A stretch of DNA of 57,221 bases, taken from TTA-H9 sp002071415. GTDB lineage: Bacteria; Bacteroidota; Bacteroidia; Bacteroidales; TTA-H9. A program made the translations under genes and the position numbers. Of the stretch, positions 1 through 8,426 are shown in pieces (position 1 is the stretch's first letter; each line of letters starts with the position of its first letter). Under the pieces are notes generated by a model. The model saw only the letters and a list, made by a program, of their open reading frames with translations, made no database searches and had not been told where the DNA came from. The stretch lies in NCBI GenBank assembly GCA_035411425.1, contig DAONSX010000009.1, positions 1 through 57,221 of the forward strand, in the 5' to 3' direction.

Positions 1-46
1 CGTGTACAAGAACTTTCATCTTGCAAGTAGTAATGTATGCCCGTCA

Positions 47-78
47 TAAAAAAAAACCACCGCAAGAGTACGGTGGTT
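47..78 (-). terminator. Intrinsic terminator of the ferredoxin gene
   Basis: A perfect 8-bp stem (55-62 with 71-78, arms AACCACCG/CGGTGGTT) with an 8-nt loop is followed, on the minus strand, by a run of T (the A-run at 48-56). It lies about 25 nt past the ferredoxin stop codon, the classic layout of a Rho-independent terminator. Confidence 0.9.
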
Positions 79-103
79 CCTGATTGAAATTTTAAATTGC
101 CAG

Positions 104-274
104 TTATTCAGCCGGATGAATCGCTTCTGTTGGGCAAACCTCGGCACAACTACCACAATCGGTGCACATGTCGGGATCGATTTTGTAAATATCACCTTCG
201 CTGATTGCTTCGACGGGGCATTCGTCAATGCACGTGCCACAGGCAATACAATCTTCAGTAATTACGTAAGCCAT
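104..274 (-). CDS. 2[4Fe-4S] ferredoxin
   Basis: A 56-residue soluble electron carrier. Two CxxCxxCxxxCP motifs are visible (Cys9-12-15-19 and Cys37-40-43-47), each binding one [4Fe-4S] cluster with the last Cys of the opposite motif; this is the clostridial/bacterial 2[4Fe-4S] type. The frame is open 15 codons further upstream, but the ATG at 274 is chosen because the protein then starts with MAYVITEDC, as is usual in this family, and because a -7 promoter box lies just upstream at 301-308. It is monocistronic, with its own terminator. A plausible partner is the 2-oxoacid:ferredoxin oxidoreductase encoded at 1.8-4.7 kb, but that pairing is inferred from co-location. Confidence 0.95.
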   Translation of the reverse strand: MAYVITEDCIACGTCIDECPVEAISEGDIYKIDPDMCTDCGSCAEVCPTEAIHPAE

Positions 275-300
275 GATTTTAAATTTTTCAATTGACTTGG

Positions 301-308
301 CAAAATTA
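301..308 (-). promoter_or_regulatory. Bacteroidota-type -7 box for ferredoxin
   Basis: TAATTTTG on the minus strand matches TAnnTTTG and lies 26 nt before the chosen ATG. No clear TTTG -33 element is seen at the expected distance. Confidence 0.45.
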
Positions 309-560
309 TATCTTTTCATTTAATACTCATTTATCTCTCTGAATTTATTTTGATTCTAAAAAATACCTATATTCGTACATAATTACCGACTAAAAATGGA
401 ATAGTCGATTTATTGCAACGATACGCAACAGCTATAGGTCATCGATTGGGGCAATTTGAGTTTAAATATGCTGGGTTTAAATGTATAATGCGTTAATAGT
501 GATAAAGATATGTACATTAAGAAGAAACCACAAAATAAATTTTACCTTTCAATGTAAAAT

Positions 561-593
561 TTTGCCATCTCGTGATTTGTTTACATACATTTG
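561..593 (+). promoter_or_regulatory. Bacteroidota housekeeping promoter (TTTG-N21-TACATTTG)
   Basis: TTTG at 561-564, a 21-nt spacer and TACATTTG at 586-593 fit the -33/-7 pattern of the Bacteroidota primary sigma factor. The next recognised gene on this strand starts only at 837, so a leader of about 240 nt is implied. Confidence 0.6.
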
Positions 594-599
594 TATTGA

Positions 600-836
600 A
601 TTAAAATCATCCTGAAAAATGATAAGAATAACACTAAAACCATCTGAGTGTTCTATCAATGACAAGTCTTATCAATACTCCTTGCCACCCTGAAGGGAAG
701 AAGGGTATGATGCGACTTAAAAAAATCTTCAAAGAGTTTAAAGCAAATGAATAGAACCATATAAATTTAAAAAACAACCATCTTTCTCGTTTCATTCATC
801 TAAATCAATAACTTAAAAATTTAAAAATCAATTACT
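600..836 (+). other. Long leader with nested stem-loops
   Basis: Between the promoter at 561-593 and the barrel gene at 837 no protein gene is evident. The region has nested inverted repeats: an outer 7-bp pair (621-627 with 667-673, GATAAGA/TCTTATC) and an inner 6-bp pair (630-635 with 647-652, AACACT/AGTGTT). A short ORF of about 15 codons begins near 708 after a purine-rich GGGAAGAAGGG stretch. It could be a structured 5' UTR, a small RNA, or chance; the family is not recognised. The rest of 320-560 shows nothing I can name. Confidence 0.35.
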
Positions 837-1418
837 ATGAAAAAATTAATTCTATTAACCAGCTTTGTAATCATTTCATTTTTGTGTGTAAATGCACAAA
901 TGAAGATTAATCCATCAGTAGGAATAGGTATTGCCGTCCCCATGGGTGATTTTGGTGATGCTGTAGGTTTAGGTTATGGCGCTTCCGTAGGGGCCGACTT
1001 TAAAATTAAACCGCATATCAAGCCTGAACTGATTGCCAGCTTGGGTTACTACATGTTCTCTTCGAAAGAACAAAAGTACACTAAAAGCTCAATGACAGGT
1101 GGAGAATATGGCTTCAAAACGAAAGCAAATACGTTTTATATTGGAGCAGGAGCCAAATATGTAACTCTAAGTGGTTTTTATGGTGCTGCACTGATTTCGT
1201 TTCATAATTTTACCAACAAGGTGGAGTATAACTACCCCGACTACCTACCTTTGGAAGATGAAACCATAAGTAAAGATTTCACACGTTTGGGTTTCACCCC
1301 CATTGTGGGCTATCAGTTCAAGCTTGCTGCCTTAAAACTCGAAGTTTATGTTAGATATTCCATCATATCCGACTACAACAACTTCGGCGCAGGTGCATCT
1401 TTGAAATTTTCACTCTAA
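837..1418 (+). CDS. Small outer-membrane beta-barrel protein
   Basis: A 193-residue protein with a Sec signal peptide (Lys-Lys followed by a hydrophobic core, likely cut after NAQ near residue 21). The mature part alternates polar and apolar residues with many Gly and aromatic residues and ends in an aromatic-rich strand finishing in Leu, as expected of an 8-stranded outer-membrane barrel of the OmpA-like/PorT-like type common in Bacteroidota. No OmpA peptidoglycan-binding domain follows, so it is a barrel only. The function cannot be told from sequence; a structural or adhesin role is possible. It appears monocistronic, with a possible terminator downstream. Confidence 0.8.
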   Translation: MKKLILLTSFVIISFLCVNAQMKINPSVGIGIAVPMGDFGDAVGLGYGASVGADFKIKPHIKPELIASLGYYMFSSKEQKYTKSSMTGGEYGFKTKANTFYIGAGAKYVTLSGFYGAALISFHNFTNKVEYNYPDYLPLEDETISKDFTRLGFTPIVGYQFKLAALKLEVYVRYSIISDYNNFGAGASLKFSL

Positions 1419-1430
1419 GTCTAAATCATT

Positions 1431-1589
1431 AACAACAACCTTTGTTGTTATAACCCTTCTAATTTTCAACAGATTTCAGGTATGGTTTTGTTCAAGCTTT
1501 AAACTCAATTAAGTAAGCATATTCAATTTCAAAAGCCAGCTTCGGTTTTTGGTTCGTTCCTCCGAGCTAAATATCGAGCTGGTTTTTTT
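1431..1589 (+). terminator. Terminator region after the barrel gene
   Basis: A short hairpin near 1431-1451 (AACAAC.../...GTTGTT) is followed by a second, better candidate: CCAGCT at 1536-1541 pairs with AGCTGG at 1577-1582 and runs straight into seven T (1583-1589). The loop of the second is long, so the call is moderate. Confidence 0.45.
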
Positions 1590-1647
1590 GCTATACACAT
1601 TCGAAAAAATGGATTATTCCCTTTCTATTTTGAATTATTTATCTTCG

Positions 1648-1675
1648 TTTACAAGACATTTCCGTTTCTTGTAAA
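1648..1675. repeat. 9-bp perfect inverted repeat upstream of korA
   Basis: TTTACAAGA (1648-1656) and TCTTGTAAA (1667-1675) are perfect inverted arms separated by 10 nt. They lie about 90 nt upstream of the kor promoter, so this could be an operator, or the end of the preceding transcription unit. It has no T-run. Confidence 0.4.
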
Positions 1676-1765
1676 ATACATATAAAATGAGATATTTTAA
1701 CAGGCTCCTCGGAGAGTTCGATTCTCTGTTAAGAGACTCATAACAAATTACGAAATAAATTGTAA

Positions 1766-1795
1766 TTGGCAATTGATAAATAAGCCATACCTTTG
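1766..1795 (+). promoter_or_regulatory. kor operon promoter
   Basis: TTG at 1766-1768, 19 nt, then TACCTTTG at 1788-1795 matches the Bacteroidota -33/-7 promoter. The -7 box covers the upstream TTG codon at 1793, so translation must begin at the ATG at 1814 or 1820. Confidence 0.65.
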
Positions 1796-1813
1796 CATCA
1801 ACATTCAAAAGTC

Positions 1814-3658
1814 ATGTATATGGAAGAGTATCAAAATCAAACCGAGGTAAAAGACGATATAGTAATACGTTTTTCCGGTGATTCTGGTGATGGTATGCAG
1901 TTGACGGGTACTTTATTTTCGGAGACTGCGGCGTTTACGGGCAATGATCTTTTAACTTTTCCGGATTTTCCGGCCGAGATCAGGGCACCTCAAAACACTC
2001 TTGCGGGAGTTTCGGGTTTTCAGTTACATTTTGGTTCGAAGAAGATTTATAATTCGGGTGATCTTTGTGATATACTTGTAGTCATGAATCCTGCTTCTCT
2101 CAAGGCAAACCTGAAATGGGCAAGGAAAGGAGCTACTATTATCGTTGACGAAGACAACTTCGAGGACAAAGCCATTCAAAAAGCCGGCTACACGAGCAAT
2201 CCCTTGACGGATGGCAGTTTGAATTCTTACGTGGTAATCAAGGTACCCATGAGCCGGCTGGCGCAAGAAGCCGTGAAAGACCTTGGTGTGGATCCCAAAT
2301 CGGCGGAACGCTCCAAAAACATGTTCGCTCTCGGTATGTTGCTATATATGTTCAATAAACCCCTGGATCATGCTTATCATTTCATCGAGAAAAAATTCAG
2401 CAAGAAATCTTTAGTGGTCGAAATGAACAAACGTGTTTTGAAAGCAGGTTATGATTATGCCGATACCGTAGAGATTTTACCCTCTCGTATCCACGTTCCT
2501 CCGGCCAAAATGCCCAAAGGAAAATATCGCAATATTACGGGAAATATAGCCACTGCTTGGGGATTGATGGCTGCTTCCGAAAAATCGGCTCGGCCACTTT
2601 TTTTAGGTTCATATCCTATTACCCCTGCTTCTGAAATACTCATCGAGCTTGCAAAACATCGCAATTTAGGAGTAAAGACCTTTCAGGCTGAAGATGAAAT
2701 AGCCGGGATTAACTCAGCAATTGGAGCCAGTTATGCCGGGTCAATAGGAGTAACTTCAACTTCGGGCCCCGGCTTGTCGCTCAAGGTCGAAGCACTTGGC
2801 CTGGCCGTCATGACAGAGCTTCCACTTGTTGTGGTGGATGTACAGCGTGCCGGACCTTCCACAGGAATGCCTACCAAACCCGAACAATCCGACTTGAACC
2901 TTGCACTTTTCGGACGCAATGGCGAAGCCCCGCTTATCATACTCTCTGCTTCCTCTCCGGCCGACTGCTTCTATGCAGCATTCGAAGCTGCCAAACTTTC
3001 CCTTGAACACATGACTCCAGCTATCTTATTAAGTGATGGCTATATTGGCCTTGGTTCGGAGCTTTTCCGAATCCCCAAAATGGCCGACCTTCCCGAAATA
3101 AAACCTCCCATAGCCCAACCCAATACACCGTATAAACCTTATGCCCGCGACCCCGAAACCCTCGTTCGTAAATGGGCTATACCGGGGACGGAAGGACTCC
3201 GTCACCGCATAGGAGGCCTCGAAAAAACCAACATAGATGGCCTGGTCTCGACCGATCCTATCAATCACGAAACCATGGTAAAATTACGTGCCGAAAAAGT
3301 AAAACGTATCGAAAACTTTATACCCTTGCAGGAAGTTTACGGAGAGTCCGAAGGACGCCTTTTAGTAGTTAGCTGGGGCGGAACTTATGGTGCCGTGCGA
3401 AATGCCGTCGATCACTGCCAAAAAGATGGTTACAAAATAGCTCATGCACATTTCCGTTACATTAATCCTCTTCCTCGCAACACAGCAGAAATTTTCAAAC
3501 GTTACGAAAAAGTTCTGGTATGCGAACTCAATGCCGGTCAATTTGCCAACTACCTGAGAATGAATTTCTCGGAAGTAAAATATACACAATACAATAAGAT
3601 TCAAGGCCTTCCCTTCATGGTGAGTGAGCTCTATAAAGCAATCATATCAAATTTTTAA
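1814..3658 (+). CDS. korA: 2-oxoacid:ferredoxin oxidoreductase, fused gamma/alpha subunit
   Basis: About 614 residues. It is half of a thiamine-diphosphate enzyme that oxidatively decarboxylates a 2-oxoacid (2-oxoglutarate most likely) with CoA and reduces ferredoxin, or runs in reverse. The first ~190 residues are the gamma domain, with the GDSGDGMQ glycine-rich signature; from about residue 230 the pyrimidine-binding alpha domain follows (YPITPASE, the AEDEIAG segment, STSGPG). This gamma-alpha fusion is the standard KorA form of Bacteroidota. An in-frame TTG at 1793 is rejected as the start because it sits inside the -7 promoter box; ATG 1814 is preferred and ATG 1820 is possible. korB follows after 12 nt and glyA after korB, forming one operon. 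2-oxoglutarate versus other 2-oxoacid specificity is inferred. Confidence 0.93.
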   Translation: MYMEEYQNQTEVKDDIVIRFSGDSGDGMQLTGTLFSETAAFTGNDLLTFPDFPAEIRAPQNTLAGVSGFQLHFGSKKIYNSGDLCDILVVMNPASLKANLKWARKGATIIVDEDNFEDKAIQKAGYTSNPLTDGSLNSYVVIKVPMSRLAQEAVKDLGVDPKSAERSKNMFALGMLLYMFNKPLDHAYHFIEKKFSKKSLVVEMNKRVLKAGYDYADTVEILPSRIHVPPAKMPKGKYRNITGNIATAWGLMAASEKSARPLFLGSYPITPASEILIELAKHRNLGVKTFQAEDEIAGINSAIGASYAGSIGVTSTSGPGLSLKVEALGLAVMTELPLVVVDVQRAGPSTGMPTKPEQSDLNLALFGRNGEAPLIILSASSPADCFYAAFEAAKLSLEHMTPAILLSDGYIGLGSELFRIPKMADLPEIKPPIAQPNTPYKPYARDPETLVRKWAIPGTEGLRHRIGGLEKTNIDGLVSTDPINHETMVKLRAEKVKRIENFIPLQEVYGESEGRLLVVSWGGTYGAVRNAVDHCQKDGYKIAHAHFRYINPLPRNTAEIFKRYEKVLVCELNAGQFANYLRMNFSEVKYTQYNKIQGLPFMVSELYKAIISNF

Positions 3659-3670
3659 GAAGAAAGAATC

Positions 3671-4717
3671 ATGAACGAACAAATAATCAATAATACCATT
3701 CCTAAATCAGCCGTCCCTCTTACGCCTGAAGATTTCGTTAGCACCGAGATGGTGAGATGGTGCCCTGGCTGCGGTAATCATTCCATACTGAAATCCATGG
3801 AAAAAGTTTTTCCCGTAATAGGTTACAAGAAAGAAAATTATGTTCTGGTTTCAGGTATAGGCTGCTCTTCGAGATTTCCCTATTATGTGAATACTTATGG
3901 TTTTCACGGTATTCATGGCCGGGCTACGGCTATAGCTTCGGGAGTTAAAATTAGCAATCCTACCCTAAGCACATGGATCATTACTGGCGATGGCGATTCT
4001 ATGGCTATTGGTGGAAATCACTTTATCCATCTTATCCGGCGCAATATAGATGTCAATCTCCTTCTGTTCAACAATCAGATTTATGGCCTCACCAAAGGAC
4101 AATATTCTCCTACATCACCTCTGGGCGCCATAACAAAGACTTCTCCCTACGGTACGATCGAACATCCATTCACTCCAGGCGAACTCGTCTTGGGAGCAGA
4201 GGGAACCTTTTTTGCCCGCGGAATTGATGTTTTGCCAAAACTCCTTACTGATATCATGTTCGAAGCCGCTCGTCATGATGGAACTTCTGTGGTCGAAGTC
4301 CTTCAAAATTGCGTAATTTTCAATGACGGCGCATACGAGTACATTGCCAACCGCCAACATCGCGACGATAGAACCATTCTACTCGAACATGGCAAACCTA
4401 TGCTTTTCGGAAAAAATAAGGATAAAGGGCTCAGATGGAATCTAAATAGTCTCGAAGTGATTACATTGGGTGAAAATGGGATGGGAATCAACGATGTATT
4501 GGTGCATGATGCTCATAACCCCGATCCTGGTTTGCATCTGAGCCTTGCTAAAATGAACTGGCCTGAATATCCAGTAGCTTTGGGAGTTATTAGAGCTGCG
4601 AAATTTCCTACTTATGACGACCTGATGGAAGAACAAATTCGAAAAATCAAGGCAAAAAGTCCGATTAAATGCATGGACGACCTCTTGAATAGCGGCGACA
4701 CATGGGAAGTTGAATAA
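3671..4717 (+). CDS. korB: 2-oxoacid:ferredoxin oxidoreductase, beta subunit
   Basis: A 348-residue TPP-binding subunit partnering the upstream KorA. Visible signatures are WCPGCGNHS near residue 31, GIGCSSRFPYY (cluster/TPP region), HGRATAIASG and the TPP/Mg motif GDGDSMAIGGNH followed by NNQIYGLTKGQ. There is no separate delta ferredoxin domain, so electrons should leave to a free ferredoxin such as the one at 104-274. It begins 12 nt after korA and ends 21 nt before glyA, consistent with cotranscription. Length and motifs fit KorB; a pyruvate-specific enzyme is less likely because PorB is normally part of a single long PFOR in these bacteria. Confidence 0.93.
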   Translation: MNEQIINNTIPKSAVPLTPEDFVSTEMVRWCPGCGNHSILKSMEKVFPVIGYKKENYVLVSGIGCSSRFPYYVNTYGFHGIHGRATAIASGVKISNPTLSTWIITGDGDSMAIGGNHFIHLIRRNIDVNLLLFNNQIYGLTKGQYSPTSPLGAITKTSPYGTIEHPFTPGELVLGAEGTFFARGIDVLPKLLTDIMFEAARHDGTSVVEVLQNCVIFNDGAYEYIANRQHRDDRTILLEHGKPMLFGKNKDKGLRWNLNSLEVITLGENGMGINDVLVHDAHNPDPGLHLSLAKMNWPEYPVALGVIRAAKFPTYDDLMEEQIRKIKAKSPIKCMDDLLNSGDTWEVE

Positions 4718-4738
4718 ACATCAAAATAATTTTAAGCA

Positions 4739-6019
4739 ATGATAAGAGACATTCAGGTTTTCGACATTATTGAAAAGGAACGTCTTCGTCAAACCGAAGG
4801 CATTGAATTGATTGCTTCTGAAAATTTTGTCAGCCAGCAGGTTCTGGAAGCAATGGGTTCGGTAATGACCAACAAATATGCCGAAGGTTATCCCGGCAGG
4901 CGGTATTATGGAGGTTGCCAATTTGTAGATATGACCGAACAACTTGCCATCGACCGCTTGAAAGAACTCTTTGGAGCTGAATATGCCAACGTTCAACTGC
5001 ATAGTGGAGCACAGGCCAATATGGCAGTCTTTCTGGCCTGCCTCAAACCCGGAGATACCTTTATGGGATTAGACCTGGCGCATGGAGGCCATCTTTCGCA
5101 TGGTTCGCCGGTAAATTCTTCTGGAATCTTATATCGCCCACTGGCTTATAGGGTAGATGAAGAAACCGGTACAATAGATTATGACAAAATGGAAGAGCTG
5201 GCCTTGCTCGAAAAGCCAAAACTCATCATTGCCGGGGCATCGGCTTATTCGCGCGATTGGGATTTTGCACGAATGAGGAAGATTGCCGATAAAATAGGAG
5301 CTATCCTAATGGCTGATATTGCCCATCCCGCGGGACTCATTGCCCGAGGTTTGCTCAACGATCCCCTGCCATACTGCCACATTGTTACATCTACCACGCA
5401 TAAAACCCTGCGTGGCCCTCGTGGCGGAATTATCCTCATGGGCAAGGATTTCGAAAATCCCTGGGGACAAAAAACACCTAAAGGGGAAATAAAGATGATG
5501 TCGCAAATTCTCGACTCTGCAGTTTTCCCCGGCGTGCAAGGCGGCCCCCTTGAACATGTTATTGCAGCAAAAGCCGTGGCCTTTGGTGAAGCTCTTACTC
5601 CCGAATATTTCGAATATATCAAACAGGTGAAGAAAAACGCCGAAGTAATGGCAAAGGTATTCATCGAAAAAGGGTATAAAGTGATCAGTGGAGGCACCGA
5701 TAACCACCTCATGCTTATCGACCTCAGACCAAAATTCCCAGAAATCACCGGAAAACAGGTCGAGAATACACTTGTTAAGGCTAATATTACCTTGAATAAG
5801 AATATGGTACCATTCGATAGCCGTTCACCTTTCCAGACATCCGGTGTAAGAGTCGGAACACCTGCCATAACCACTCGAGGCCTCAAAGAAGACCAACTGC
5901 CTTCGATTGTCGAAATGATAGATGAAGTTATCTCTCATATCGACGATGATTCTGTTATCGAAAAGGTCGGCCATAAGGTTAAAGAAATGATGAGCGCTTA
6001 CCCTTTATTCGCTTATTGA
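4739..6019 (+). CDS. glyA: Serine hydroxymethyltransferase
   Basis: A 426-residue PLP enzyme interconverting serine and glycine with tetrahydrofolate to make one-carbon units in the cytosol. Landmarks are IELIASENF (residues 22-30), YAEGYPGRRYYGG (47-59), HLSHGSPVN, DIAHPAGL (193-200) and the PLP lysine in STTHKTLRGPRGG (Lys222). Length is normal. The ATG at 4739 lies 21 nt after korB, so it is probably the last gene of the kor operon. The 3' end faces the selD end of the convergent fusion gene across 79 nt in which I see no convincing terminator. Confidence 0.97.
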   Translation: MIRDIQVFDIIEKERLRQTEGIELIASENFVSQQVLEAMGSVMTNKYAEGYPGRRYYGGCQFVDMTEQLAIDRLKELFGAEYANVQLHSGAQANMAVFLACLKPGDTFMGLDLAHGGHLSHGSPVNSSGILYRPLAYRVDEETGTIDYDKMEELALLEKPKLIIAGASAYSRDWDFARMRKIADKIGAILMADIAHPAGLIARGLLNDPLPYCHIVTSTTHKTLRGPRGGIILMGKDFENPWGQKTPKGEIKMMSQILDSAVFPGVQGGPLEHVIAAKAVAFGEALTPEYFEYIKQVKKNAEVMAKVFIEKGYKVISGGTDNHLMLIDLRPKFPEITGKQVENTLVKANITLNKNMVPFDSRSPFQTSGVRVGTPAITTRGLKEDQLPSIVEMIDEVISHIDDDSVIEKVGHKVKEMMSAYPLFAY

Positions 6020-6098
6020 TGCTTGCGTAATCGCTGTATGAAGAGACTCTCGGTGATAAGCTAAGATTGAAACAGAAGAACTCAGAGAAAATGCGAAT

Positions 6099-8294
6099 TC
6101 ATATAATTTCGATTTTCTTACCATCGGTAAATTCTCCTATAAGGCTTGCCTGATGAATGCCAGCTTCATGCAAAGATTCTAATAGATTTTCAGCCTCTTC
6201 GCTCATAACAGCAATCAACAATCCTCCGTTGGTTTGAGCATCGGAATAAATATACTGAAACGGCAAGGGAATATCTTCTGTAAAAATGACATCATTCTTT
6301 ACATATTCAAGATTTCCCTTCGATCCTCCGGGAACTATTCCTGCCATTGCAAAAATTTCTACCTCAGGCAAAAGAGGTATTGCCCTTCTATACAATATAG
6401 CACCCAGATGACCGGGTTTGCACATTTCCATCAGGTGTCCCAGCAGGCCAAATCCAGTTACATCAGTACATGCTGTTACAGGGAAGGAAAGCATAATTTC
6501 GGAGGCTTTCTTATTCAATGTAAGTAAATTTTTAAGGAAAATCTCTTCGGTAGATTTTTGTAATAATCCTTGTTTTAAAGCGGTTGACAGTATTCCTGAA
6601 CCTATTGGTTTGGTCAAGATAATTCGATCACCAGGTTTAGCTCCACAATTTCTCATAATCTTATTGGGATGAATCGTTCCTGTTACTGCCAGTCCAAATT
6701 TGAGTTCGGCATCATCTATTGTATGCCCCCCCATAATAGGTATGCCTGCTTCGGCCGCCTTATCGGTTGCTCCTTTGAGGATATTCTCGAGCACTGCGAG
6801 AGGTAAACGATGAGATGGAAAAGCAACTATATTCAATGCAAAAAGCGGTTTGGCTCCCATGGCATAAATATCGCTCAAAGAATTGGCCGTAGCAATGGCT
6901 CCAAACTGATAAGGATCGTCAACAATAGGAGTAAAAAAATCGAGAGCGCTTACCAAAGCCAGATTCTCATCAGTTTTATATACGCAGGCATCGTCCGAAG
7001 TTTCGTAACCCACCAGCAGATTGGGCGAAGAAATGAGCAGAGGAATCTTTTTTATCACTTCTTCCAGAACCGCAGGTTGCAGCTTACAAGCGCAACCCAA
7101 ACCCTGTGTAAAATGCGTCAACTTTATGTCAGTTTCTCGGCAAACCCATAAAGGAGGATTTTCTCTACGAAGTCTTTTGACAGTCAAAATAATTTCTTCG
7201 ACGGCTCGGTCAATCTCGTCCTCTGTGGTATATCTTCCTAACGAAAATCGTAAAGTACCCATAGCAAATTCGGGAGAAAGATGCATCGCCTCTAAAACAT
7301 GGCTGGCCTCCTGTTTCTGAGAATGACATGCAGCACCTGTCGAAACGGCTATATCGCTCAGTTCCGAAATCAAAGCATTCGCTTCTATACCTGCAATACT
7401 AACATTCAAAGTATTGGGAAGCCTGAGTTCGGGATGTCCATTCAGTTTGACGCCATCGATTCTCTGAAATAATCCAGCTTGCAAACGATCTCTCAATGAT
7501 TTCAGATGAACATGATCATTTTCCAATCGCTCGTTAACCAGTTTACAGGCCATCCCCAATCCAGCAATATGTATCACATTTTCCGTCCCTGGCCTCCATC
7601 CAAACTCTTGAGATGCACCATGTATGATTTTTTCTATCTTTACTCCTCTTCGAATGTATAAAGCCCCTATTCCCTTTGGTGCATAAAACTTATGCCCGGC
7701 TACCGACAATAAATCAACGCAAAAATCATCCACCTTAACAGGTATTTTCCCTATGCTTTGAGCGGCATCTACATGGAATAAAATCCCGTGCTGCTTTGCT
7801 ATCATTCCGATTTCCTGCACGGGTTGCAGACTACCTGTCTCATTGTTGGAATGCATAATGCTCACGATAATGGTTTCTTCGCTTATAGCAGCCCTGAATG
7901 CATCTAAATCCACCCGGCCAAACTCATCTACGGGTAAATAGGTAATCCTGAATCCATGACTTTCGAGCCAATGGCAGACTTCAAGCACCGATGGGTGCTC
8001 GATACAGGAAGTAATGATATGATTGCCTTTCGAACGATTGGCTAAGGCTGCACCTTTGATAGCCATGTTGTTCGACTCGGTTCCACCGCTGGTAAAAATG
8101 ACTTCATCGGGTTGGCATCCCAATAAAGTCGAAACTTGTCTTCGCGCTTCTTCGACGGCCAACCTGGTTTTTTGCCCCAGAACATAAGCACTGGAAGGGT
8201 TTCCAAAATAAACCTCCATAAACGGTTTCATGGCCTCGATTACTTCTGTGGCCAAAGGTGTAGTGGCATTATAATCCAGATAAATGAGATTCAT
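6099..8294 (-). CDS. Cysteine desulfurase/selenocysteine lyase-like - selenide, water dikinase fusion
   Basis: A 731-residue two-enzyme protein. Residues 1-375 are a NifS/IscS-like class V aminotransferase: EVIFTSGGTESNN (64-76), PLP contacts at His174/Asp176, the PLP lysine in AGHK (Lys202), and the catalytic cysteine in STGAACHS (Cys323). Residues ~388-731 are a full SelD: the catalytic GLGCACK motif (Cys401, Cys403, Lys404), the DDACVY metal/ATP site, MGGHTIDD and a GFGLLGH segment. SelD makes selenophosphate from selenide and ATP; the desulfurase half could deliver Se (or S) from (seleno)cysteine. The SelD active-site residue is Cys, not selenocysteine. Fusions of this kind are known in some bacteria. 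No selA, selB, tRNA-Sec or selU lies in the window, so the end use of selenium is not visible. It is monocistronic and divergent from the lipoprotein gene. Confidence 0.93.
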   Translation of the reverse strand: MNLIYLDYNATTPLATEVIEAMKPFMEVYFGNPSSAYVLGQKTRLAVEEARRQVSTLLGCQPDEVIFTSGGTESNNMAIKGAALANRSKGNHIITSCIEHPSVLEVCHWLESHGFRITYLPVDEFGRVDLDAFRAAISEETIIVSIMHSNNETGSLQPVQEIGMIAKQHGILFHVDAAQSIGKIPVKVDDFCVDLLSVAGHKFYAPKGIGALYIRRGVKIEKIIHGASQEFGWRPGTENVIHIAGLGMACKLVNERLENDHVHLKSLRDRLQAGLFQRIDGVKLNGHPELRLPNTLNVSIAGIEANALISELSDIAVSTGAACHSQKQEASHVLEAMHLSPEFAMGTLRFSLGRYTTEDEIDRAVEEIILTVKRLRRENPPLWVCRETDIKLTHFTQGLGCACKLQPAVLEEVIKKIPLLISSPNLLVGYETSDDACVYKTDENLALVSALDFFTPIVDDPYQFGAIATANSLSDIYAMGAKPLFALNIVAFPSHRLPLAVLENILKGATDKAAEAGIPIMGGHTIDDAELKFGLAVTGTIHPNKIMRNCGAKPGDRIILTKPIGSGILSTALKQGLLQKSTEEIFLKNLLTLNKKASEIMLSFPVTACTDVTGFGLLGHLMEMCKPGHLGAILYRRAIPLLPEVEIFAMAGIVPGGSKGNLEYVKNDVIFTEDIPLPFQYIYSDAQTNGGLLIAVMSEEAENLLESLHEAGIHQASLIGEFTDGKKIEII

Positions 8295-8354
8295 CGTTTT
8301 TTCGGCAAAATTAGACAGTCTCGAAAATATTATCTATCGATAGTTAAATAATTT

Positions 8355-8362
8355 TACCTTTG
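8355..8362 (+). promoter_or_regulatory. -7 box upstream of lipoprotein gene
   Basis: TACCTTTG matches TAnnTTTG and lies 64 nt before the ATG at 8427. No good -33 match is seen. Confidence 0.4.
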
Positions 8363-8426
8363 CATTTTAAGCCAAATCAGGAAATCTGAATCTAAGACAT
8401 TAAGTTTCGAATAATGAGGAAATATT

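Noticed and set aside
1700..1740. tRNA-like T-arm (GAGAGTTCGATTCTC) upstream of korA
   Set aside because: The T-arm-like hairpin is good, but no matching 7-bp acceptor strand, D arm or anticodon arm can be drawn; at most a tRNA fragment.
5245..5886. 213-codon open frame on the minus strand
   Set aside because: Antisense to glyA, with no recognisable domain; glyA is certain.
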